Of a stretch of DNA of 64,000 bases, positions 45,401-56,778 are shown one piece after another. Origin of the DNA: Chionoecetes opilio (lineage: Eukaryota > Arthropoda > Malacostraca > Decapoda > Majidae); the NCBI GenBank assembly GCA_016584305.1, contig JACEEZ010001094.1:227683-291682 (forward strand). The letters run 5' to 3'. The position numbers and the translations under genes are program-made. Every line of letters starts with the position of its first letter. Position 1 is the first letter of the stretch. The notes under the pieces were generated by a model. That model saw only the letters and a program-made list of their open reading frames with translations. It had not been told where the DNA came from and searched no databases.

Positions 45401-48400
45401 TAAAATTAAGTTTCACAAATGGAAATACGGACAGCTCGAGTGGCCTGGAGAGAAATTGTATAAGCAAGGATCAAGCCTGGAGAGAAATTGTATAAGCAAG
45501 GATCAAGCCTGGAGAAATTGTATAAGCAAGGATCAAGCCTGGAGAGAAATTGTATAAGCAAGGATCAAGCCTGGAGAGAAATTGTATAAGCAAGGATCAA
45601 GCCTGGAGAGAAATTGTATAAGCAAGGATCAAGCCTGGAGAGAAATTGTATAAGCAAGGATCAAGCCTGGAGAGAAATTGTATAAGCAAGGATCAAGCCT
45701 GGAGAGAAATTGTATAAGCAAGGATCAAGCCTGGAGAGAAATTGTATAAGCAAGGATCAAGCCTGGAGAAATTGTATAAGCAAGGATCAAGCCTGGAGAG
45801 AAATTGTATAAGCAAGGATCAAGCCTGGAGAGAAATTGTATAAGCAAGGATCAAGCCTGGAGAGAAATTGTATAAGCAAGGATCAAGCCTGGAGAGAAAT
45901 TGTATAAGCAAGGATCAAGCCTGGAGAGAAAAGTTGGGCAACAACACATAAGAGACAAAGACAATACAAGGTTAACTTCCACCCTGTCGGCTACAATGAG
46001 GTTAACCCCTTCATGCCCAGATCTTTCCTTTGCTATATAAAATGGTCTGTTGTTAGCCATAAAATAACGAAAAGTCACTGAATATACCACATGAGTTAGT
46101 GGACAAGGATACTAAACAGGTCATAGCTATAAAATATTGCTTATAGTCACTACAAATCGTCTAATGGTACCCAAATTACAATGGAAATTACGTTCTGGGC
46201 CTCAAGGGGTTAATGTCCCTTCTCGCACCAACCCCCAAATGAGAGGGGGACACAAGGAAAAACTGATAGTAAGAAGACGTTTGAATAATATTTACTCCAG
46301 TTTTCCCCAAAGAAGTATCCACGCCTGGAATGACTGGAAGACGAGGTGATAGCGACAAGGTGTGCATCAATTCAAAGAAAAACTAGGTAAATAAATATAG
46401 ATATGGAAAAGAGAGACCACAGAAGTATAGCTCAGGCCCTGTATGGTACAACTAAGTAGATACAGCTTGGTGGGCAAGTACACACGCACCTCAGCGAGAA
46501 ATGCCTTGAGGTCACGCGCCACCTGTGCAGGACTGACGACCCTTTGATCAACACTCTGGTTCACATCGCCACACTCCTTGGGCAACAGGTTGTGGGTGGC
46601 CTGCGAGTGTTCTGTTGCCATATGTCTGTACGCCACAGGGATGAATGCTGTGAGGGTGAATAATACATTGTAAACCATATATCAATCATCTCTATTTCAT
46701 GTATCTAACCTTGGCCTCGCTGCACATGACTTTCTACATACAAGCTCTCATCCCTATTCTGTCCATCTTACCAATGCAAGAGTTAACCAGCATCTTCACT
46801 CTTTCATCTCTATCACTGGGAAACACTGGAACTCTCCTCCCGATTCAATTTACCCGCCTTCCTACAACTTAAACTCTTTCAAGACAGGAGTGTCGACACC
46901 TCTCTGATTGAATTTCTAAACTTTTTTGGAAATATTTTGCTATTTGCTATATGAGGAAAGGCAATAAACTGGCTTTTTGTTAAGTTTATATTTTCTTTTC
47001 TTGGCCAGTCTCGTGAAATAAAAAAATATACGTATATAAAAATCTACTACCTTACAAACTACGTGTACTCAACTGTCATCTTGACTTGCTTCCCTTCCAG
47101 CATCTATTGTGAGTGACATGTTGAGGCAAAGCAGGGATGAGACAATGTGATGGATGTTCCCTCCCAGCCTGTGTACCTTAACAAGTAAAATGCAATAACT
47201 ACAATATATGATTTTGTGTGGTGCAGATAAGCAATGTGAACAGTAATGGTGCACTGATGGCTTATCATTATCTATCATTAACTTCTTCATTGACTCTCTT
47301 CACACTATTGCTCAGGAACATGAACACATAGGAGGAGAGGCTGAAGAAATTTGGGTTGCCATCATTGGAAGAAAGAGAGGAGACTACATAGCAATGCTTA
47401 GAGCTATGTCAGGAATGGAGAGAAATGACAAAGAGGACATGTATGTATGGGACGTAGGAGCCACAAGAGGTCATACAAAGAAACTTAAGAAGACACGGTG
47501 CTTGAAGGACATCAAGAAGTACAGTTTTCCCTATCGGTGCATTGATATGTGGAATAGCCTGGACAGTGAAATTATAGATGCCAAAAGTATTCATGTTTTT
47601 AGAGCCAAGATTGACCAAATGAGACAAGGAGACGGGACCCCACGAGTGTTACTCATTTCCCGTATATCACAACTAGGTAAATACATATAATTATATAAGC
47701 TCTCCTACTTACTAACATAATTGGTTCCTGGGTTTGTACTTACATCAAAGTATAATGTAGGTCCATCATTACTCTTTTTGATACCGCATACTGTACAAAT
47801 TATTGTAAAAATGTACAGTAGAGCTGTGCACTAGTAATAGCCATCGTTATGCTCCATCAGCTTAAAAGCACACAGTTCAATGCCTCTTACAATAACCATC
47901 ACACTGGCTTCACTCTTATGCCTCTGAAACATGGTGTGATTACCTCCACCTCCACCATGAAGGTTTTGAATAAGGATAAAGATTGGTTACATTTTTGTCT
48001 GTTAGCAGGATTACACAAAAAGATATGGATAAAATTGCATGAATATTTTACCAGAGGTGAGACTTGAGCCAAGTTAGAAGTGATTAACTTTAGGAGTTGA
48101 ACTAGATCCAGATCTGGATCCTGGAATTTTTTCATGGGGAGCAGCTAGCAGAAATAAAAAATCTTTATTTTTAATCGATAGATATGAAACTTGTGGGAAA
48201 TCAAGACTACTACATACAGAGATAGATTTCAAAGTTCAAGAAATCATGTTTTGAGAAACTGTGTTAAAGTTTTGAGTCCTTTGCAAGACTTCTTTCCTGA
48301 TGCATAAGGTCAGTCAGTTTCTATGTGCCCGTCAACGCCACATAGAAACCTAAGATCAGACCTGACATAAGGTCAGTCATTAGACGTGTTTTTCTATCCC

Positions 48401-51400
48401 TTTTTCATATTAAAGCAAATATTTGCGGTTTTTTCATATTACGAACATGCAGGACTTGCTGAAGGTCCAGAAGTTATCTTTATTTCAGGCTCCTGGTCCT
48501 CCCTTTTTGAGAATGATCTCTTTCGAGAGGACGTCAGAGTGCCTAAGCTCCTGCATAATGTTGTCTCAAATCCATCTGGTTCATGTGAAAGGCAGCCACT
48601 CTCAGCCTCACTGGGGCAGCGTGAAGATACAACTTTTTTTCAGTCTCCGCTTACTTATGATAATCAACTCATTTTCGCTGTCCTGTTCCTCTTCATTTCC
48701 TCCTAATAATGCTGCTGTCATGTCATATCTTGATAACACTATACTACTAAGAGGCAGAGGAAACAGGTGAGTGATTTTCGGGGCAGTGGAATGTCCTGCT
48801 GCACCAAACAGGTGAGACACCACTTTGCAAGCAAAACAAATACAGAGGGTAAGGGTTACATTTAAAGTAATCGTCCAGACCATTTCATCATTCCTGATTT
48901 GATGTAGTTAGAGTATAGCCATTATCGAGTGTATCAACAATATGTTGTCACTTTTTGCATCCAGTCAGCCGTTTTTTAATAATCCGCAATCAAAATCTGT
49001 AAATTCTCCGAGCTTCGAAAACGCTGTTGGCAACTGGCAGACGATGTGCCAGGCTCGGTGACGCATCAAGAGGTAGGCGGCCTCTCTCCGCGCTGATCAG
49101 AAGCATGTAAACACAAGAGATAAATATAGTACTTGAAGATTTTTGGGTGTTTCCGATATTTTTTTTGCGATATGCCACATGCATGCATCCTTTATGGATG
49201 CAGCAAGACAGCTGTGCTTTCCAGAGAAGTTTGCACACGTTTCCGACTGATACGACGACGTTAAATCTGTGTAAGATATTTTGTGCGGCGGACACATCAC
49301 CCCCCACTCACCCACACATTCCGTAGCCACACACCATAGCGTAGCCTTGTATGGCAGTGTAACACCAACCAGTCAACAACACTCCCTTGCTTGTCATGTC
49401 ACACTGTCTACATCATCCCCCACCCACCCACACATTCCGTAGCCACACACCATAGCGTAGCCCATCACAATCTGATGTTCGTTTTCCTCATAGTATACGT
49501 GAGCACTGAGCAGCGTAATTTATTTCTGTCTCAGATTGAGCATCGTACTCTAGATCTGTCACAGCGACAGATTCACTGTCTGACACCGAAGTACAATCGC
49601 TCATCATAACATTTGCCGACAGGTGTCAGACAGATGTTTACATTCGAGCGTCACTCTTCTGACGTCATCAATAACATTCGTAGTCCTGTTGGAGGGAAGA
49701 TTTTTTTTTTTCGCGCGCTTTTTACAAAAGTCGTATTTTTACGGAAATAAGGCCTGGAAATAAATTATTTTTGATGGATTAGGTGTTTTGATTCAACATA
49801 ATTAGGCAAAAAAAAATTGGGTCTGGACGATTACTTTAAGGCCATCATTCAGTAGATAGGGTGAATTAGATCAGATGTAAAACTCCATCACAATGAGGCC
49901 GGATGCTGTAGCTACCTACACATACACATTGCCTACATGCCTACACATTTCTTTTTCGCCTAACCCTACCGGTTGCTCGCCTCAAGAATATGTTAGAGGC
50001 TTGGCGTCCGCCGCCCTCAAGGTGGAGCCCAACACCGTTTGGGGCGTCTCTAGGCGCACACTCTCTCTCTCTCATAACTCCAACCTCCCTCACCCCCCTT
50101 CTCCTCCCCCCACCCTGGAGGTTCCAAGCTTGCATTAACTTACTTTCCCGAAAAAGTCTTCAGGAATACTGCTGTCAATAGTGCTAGACAGGGAGGAGAC
50201 ACTTGAAGAATCTATGAAAAAGATACCAATCATGCCACGATCAAAGTCAGTGCAAATTTGAGAAACTTTTGGAGTAGGGCTATCAATAATGCCTGTAATA
50301 TTGTGTTTATTGGAGATCATATCTTATTTTGCCCGTTCAGCCCTGGCAGAGGTAGGTGCTCTTGGAGTGCAACATTACGCAAAAATTTTACCAGATGTGG
50401 GGCTTGGCTCATTTTAGAAGTAATTATTATTTTTTGGAGTCAATCCAGATCCGGATTTGGGTTAAGATTTGTTTTATCTCCCCTGCCTTATCTCGCTTAC
50501 TACCTTATGAAGGAGTAAACTTTTGTCATACATGCCTTCTACTTAAACCCTTAAACCTCTTGGCAAGCTTTTACTTTGGTCAAAATCACGGACAAAAATG
50601 TTCTAATAAGAATAAATAAGGTGCTACTCCGCCGTCACCATCAGCACAGCCTAGAGACCGCGGGACGGGCGCCTCTCGACCCGTTGGCCAAGGTCTTGAA
50701 GGCTACGCTTTTTTTTCTTCTTTTTTTTTTCTTTCTTTCTTTTTTTTTCCAGTTTTTCCTGTTCTTAGGCCATTCGACGGTACAGAAAGATTTTGGCTTT
50801 CGTCGGGGATCACACTCGGTTCGCCGAGAACGCCACTCGGAGACACTAACCACTCTGCTACCGCCTCCCCCTGTCATTAAAGCTGCTATTAAAGAAAGAT
50901 AAACCAAATGAAGAGCTTTGTGCAGTAAAAAAAATCTTTAGCAATTTTTTCTATTTGTATCAATAACAGGTAGAATGTTTTTTCAGCCTTGGCAGAAGTA
51001 TGCAATCTCAGACTGCTCTTGTTATATATATGACAACTTTTTTTACAGGCATTTGATTTACATCTCTGAAAGTATGTAACGTGTACGTTTGTAAGTATGG
51101 GAGTGCATGTAGCATTGAGAGATATCTGAAATAAATAAGACTTAATAACTATAATAGCTATGATCAAGAACTACTACTAGCTGCCCCTCTTTGTGTACAT
51201 TAACATGAAGGAACAAAACTCACGTTCTATGATGGCATGAAATGCCTTTGCAATCCCTTGCTCGAAGCTGAATTCCATCACGGTGATCTCTGCTGGCACA
51301 AACAAACCCTCGTCCATGCGCAGGTAGAAGCTGCTACTCACCACGTAGAATGGAAGCGAAAACAGGCCTGGATGGGTAATAAATCATTGGCGTAAATAAT

Positions 51401-52717
51401 AATGCATCAAACACATTATCAATTATCACTTAATACATCTATACATGGTTCACATCTCCACGACTTGCGTCGGCGACCGATCAAGACTTGCTGAGTCATC
51501 CAGTCGTAGCCGAATTCGGGGAAGCTGAAGCTCCAAAATCGGCGTGGTTGGCTCGGGTTGCCGTAGTTAGGAGACCAGTCAGCGATTGTCGGCGCTAGTT
51601 GCGGACAGTCGCGGACTAAAACAAATTTAACCGCCAATATTGGGTTGCCGTCATGCAACGACAGTCGCCGCATGACGGCAACCATGGTTGCCGTCATGTG
51701 GCGACTGTTCCCAGCCGTGCTGCGACTGACACTGGATATGGCAAGCCCCTTCACCGACCGTAGTTGGAGCAGTTAGCCGACGGTTTGCCGTAGTTAGGCG
51801 ACTAATCAGCGACTAGTCTGCGATTGTCGGCAATAGTCGCAAACTAAAGGAGTATTTGAAAATTGAAAGGTCAACTTTTGAGTTGGCGTCATGCGGCGAC
51901 ATTTGCCGATAGGCGCAGCACGGCGCAAACCCACGGTTGCTGTCATGCTGCAATTGTTCCCAGCCGTGCTGCGACTGGCACCTAGTGGTTGTAGATGTGG
52001 GCTCTAGTTGGCCCATCCCCCACACCACTTTTCAACCTTCACTTGTGTAGTAAAGTTCCACGCCACCGATGTCGGTCACACTGTTGTCCACACACTTGCC
52101 CACCTGGACTAGGCCACAAATACTTATGTGCCTCCAAATATTATTAATTGAACACAATAACTATGACATGGTCATAACAATCGCTAAGACGGTAAGATAC
52201 TGCGGAAGCAGTATAGCGCTAAAGATAATCTACTAAAGATCTGATCTATTTATAGTGGATAATGATGACGATAATAATATCAATAAATATCTCAAAAATG
52301 TCTGCTTTTCCTCTCTATCTCTCTCTCTCTCTCCGTCGAAAGGGAGAAATCGATCTTTCCCACGCTAAAATAACACGTGCTCCAGTCGCAGTACGGCCCC
52401 GACTGGTCGGCGCCAGGTTTGGACCCTTCGGTGACAAGTCCCAGCACAGAGCTGACTTTTTCCATTAAATATTTGAGTCATAGACCCGCCCTGAGTGTAT
52501 AGAGCATGCACCACACAGTTGGGATCCCTATCACGCCCCTTCACGACTCCCACGACCCGACGGCGATGGTCTGGGCCTGACGCCGACCCACATGACGACC
52601 GGCGCCGACCACAGCATGACTCAGCAAGTCGTGACTGGTCGCCGTCGAGTCGTGAAGATCTGAACGGGCCTTTAGCTGTTGACAAAGAAGCTGTTTCCCT
52701 GTTTGTGGTGGATGATG

Positions 52718-52756
<39 letters not shown>

Positions 52757-55700
52757 ATAAAAGCAATATGGATAAAAGAAAAGCAATAGGACCAGATGGA
52801 GTGTTGGGTTATGTTTTAAGGATAGCGTCACACAAATATTTCCGGAAAAAATAGAAATACGTACACTTAACCCTCGTTTTCCCAGACCTCCATTTCCCGG
52901 ATATCAGATTTGCCGGTCAAAATCCAAGGTCCGGGGATATGTCCGAGTCCCGGACAAATGCCTGGTCCAGTCCGTAAATCGACAAAGTTGTCCGGCGGTC
53001 CGAGCCTCTCTTGTCACCCCTGGTCAGTATCCGCGCCTCCCGCCAGGTGGCAGCATGCTCAGCGGTCGTATTGTTTACATTTATAATGTAATGTTTACAT
53101 CTACATATTGTAAGTACACCTTGCAATCATATGTTGTTATTACCTGTACATGTATATTAAACCATGTTTTGTATGTTATATGTATGTATTGTATGGCACA
53201 TGACGTATGAGTGCTACCGACAAAGTGTCTAAAGTGTTAAGGCCAAGATGGCCTTAACAGAAGTAAACACAACACCCTTCCCTCTGCCGATCTCCGCGAT
53301 CAAACGCCTCATCTCCCGGGTCTGCCACTCCACCTGGAACAACACGCTCGGCGATGCCCTCCGCATCACCTCTATGGGCCAATACCGCAGTGACTCTTCC
53401 CCCCAGCCGTGGATAAGGAAAAAGTCCCGCATCCTCGATGTCACCCTCACCCGCCTCCGCCAGGGGCACACAACACTCACAGCTCACCTGCACCGCCTCC
53501 GTCAGTCCCCTGACCCCCACTGCCCCTGGTGCAGGAACGTCTCTGAGACTATTGAAAACTTTCTGCTGCATTGTCCGCGCTTCCACTCCCACCGTGTAGT
53601 GCCACATTCTCAACTCCTCGCCCTGAACGTCACCACCTGTGACCTGCCCACCCTGCTGGCGGCGGCTGGCATTCCACGGCAACACACTGTCATCCGCCTC
53701 ACCTGTGCCTTCCTAAGAAAGACAGGTCAACTACTGTGCCTGTGATAGCATCATAGGACATCACCAGGGCTCATAGTGTTCCCCAAAGGGATCCTCGCAG
53801 GCCTAAAAACAACAACAAAGTGACGTAAAAGTCCGCGGCGGGGTAGTTGATATTGGCGGTTGCCGGACAGTAAATACTAGAGTGGGATAAACGTCCGGGG
53901 GTGGGTAATGGCCTCAGACTGTTGCGATTCCCGGACGTTTGCGGTTCCCGGACCAGTGCTCCCCCCTAATAGTCCGGGAAAACGAGGGTTGTATGTATTC
54001 GAAAAAATTATTATGCGTAGTTGAACACTTGAGCAGGCTTGTGACAAAGTATTATAAAGAAAGCAGCAAAAATTAAGGAGTTATGGCTGATTTTGCTTCT
54101 CTCCCAACAGAATACGTGTGTGGGAGAACACTGAACCAAAGGCTTCACCGACAGCATCAGCTGGTTGACTCCCAACTCAAGCTAAAGCTCGTACGTCCTC
54201 TCCTCTTCTCTCGTGTTGGCCAAGGCCACCACACCGGGAGGTGGGTCACAAACCCCCGGCTAACACCCGGTACCCATTCACTGCTGGGTGGACAGGGGCT
54301 CGGGGCATTTTCAGGGATTTTGGAGGGAGGAAGTGAGTCTTATAAGCCGTAAAATACATTACACCTCGCACCGGACTAAATAAGCATTTTTACAGTGCTT
54401 TCAATACCCAACTTTCGCGATCCTCTAGTTTAGCGCTATGCCTTCGGAAGAAAGCAAGCGCAAAACTCGAGAGGGTACTGTAATTAGAACTTCAGATAAT
54501 TTGACCTGTTATATAAGTTTGTTTGGAGATGATGCAAAACTATTAAGAGAAATAAGAAGCTATAAAGATTGTGAAACACTACAAAATAACCTGAACAAGA
54601 TCTACAAATGGAGCAGAAGATGGGAAATGGAATTTAACGAGATCAAGTGTCATGTGAGAGAAATAGGAAAAATCTAAGATATATAAGTGGCCATATATAA
54701 TGGCACATTAAGTAATTACAAAGGTTCATGGAGAGAAAGACCTGGGAGTGGTAATACAAGACAACCTACAACCAGAAAAACTGAGAAAATATTTGGAGAT
54801 ACATACAGGATGTTAATGAATATTAGAGTGGCATTTCATTACATGGACACAAATATGATAAGAAACATAATTACTGCAATGATCCGACTAATAATGGAAT
54901 ATGCTGCTATTGTGTGGTCCCCATATAAAAAGTAGCATGTGAAAAAGTTGGAGAGGATACAGAGAATGGCAGCAAAGATGGTACCAGAGCTATAGCGAGA
55001 TTTGATAAGGAAGACATGTACTATGCAAGGGATGTAGGAACCACGATAGGGCATGAAAAGAACCTGAACACAATATGCATGAAGGATATTACCAAGAACA
55101 GTTTTCTTAATCACTATATTGAATTATGGAATAACCTGGACGATGAAATAGTAGAAGCTAAGAGTATTCAAGAGTTTAAAATTAAGATTGACTAAATAAG
55201 ATATGGAGAGAGGACCTCATAGTATAATTCCTCTCCGTATATCACAACAAGGTAAATACACACACTAATGACAGGTTAACATTATGTCCTCTCGCAGTGC
55301 ATCTTAATAACAAAATATCACACTGAAACTTCAGGTTGGTTTCATTTGGTTCTTACCTTCATGTAAATGATACACGGCAACTGTATCCTCAATGTGTTTG
55401 CACATGTTCAAAGCTTCATTTTTCCTCCTAAGAGCCTCCTCCTCCCGCAGCCTGACGGGTATGCCATAGCAGTCCAGCTTCTCTCTCCCGCGACGATCCT
55501 TTTTGACCCCGTACCTTGCCTTCTCGGAGACTGACAAAGCCTGAAAATCATTTAAACATCTTTTTCGTGCATCACTGAAATGACTTGGACACCTGGCGAG
55601 GATGGATGAGAGTGACACGACAAGAAGGATATGTAAGAGTAGAATAGCTGCCGGTAATGTGAGAGGACGACCCCCTTGTTACATGGGGAGATGGAGTGCA

Positions 55701-56712
55701 GGGGTATGCAGGTGAGAGAGGGATGTAGGAGTGAGAGGACTGCAAGATGATGTGAGGATGAGGTGCATGGACGGGTGTAAAGGGAGACTCTTCTGCCATG
55801 GCCATCCCTTTGAAGGGAGTTACAAAGAGCAGGCGTCAGGGCAGACTAGATACAAGAGTTCATAAATGAGTACAGCTCAGAAATGGGTATAGTAAATCAA
55901 TGAGGACAGTAAAACCTAACTAAGTCGGAACAATGAGGGCTTCAGCCCTTTCTGACATTAGGAATAAATATTAAGACATCCAAAATTTGACTGTAAGGTT
56001 AGGTAAAATTCTAGTCCTTTTCCGCCCTTATTAGTGGGGTTTTTCCTTAAGACCTTCACAGATCCCTTCAGATACCTCTAAAACGTAATTATAAAGTGAG
56101 GGAGAGATGCCCCCTTCAATCCCCCTATCCCCCTAAAGGACCCCCTGGACCCTCCAAAATAATATAACTAACCTAACCTCACTATAACCTTACCAATAAC
56201 CTCCTAGCGAGACCTATGTGCAGGAAAGAACTAGAACTTCACCAGGTTAAGTTAGGTTATATTGAGGTTAGGTTAGTCATTATTTTTTTGGGCGTCTCGC
56301 TAAGAGGTTATTAGTGAGGTTCGGTTAAATTATGGTTAAACTGCATAAGCACTGCTTAAAGCTTATCTGAATGACGTTACAGCAGCATATAGTACACTTA
56401 CTGTACTTCATATCTGCAAAGGTTCCAGTGTGCGGTCAGATCTTTTTATACCACACTGTCTGCATAGTCTGAGGTGCCTGAAAATTTCCGAGTCCAAAGG
56501 CAAAGGCTAGTCCTGAGGTTAATACGCCAGGTTAGGCTAGGTTAGGTTAGGTTTAGTTTATTTAGATCTTTCCCTAGATTAGGCCTTTTTTTTTTTTTTT
56601 TGTCTCCGCCACCCAAAACCCTGGTTCCCGGCGTCAGGAGGAGGCTGTGGACAACTTTACATGTATATTTCTCCCATTCAAAGTCTTTGATAGTTCAAGT
56701 TATTGCTGGAAG

Positions 56713-56778
<66 letters not shown>

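Noticed and set aside
47394..47690. 98-residue ORF as a host gene
   Set aside because: Matches the C-terminus of a LINE ORF2, ends with the family's 3' motif, and a broken copy is at 54450-55260.
53248..53745. 165-residue protein as a host gene
   Set aside because: Contains the LINE C-terminal pattern (CPWC...ETIE...C) and lies inside a TIR element with a second damaged copy at 28487-29115.
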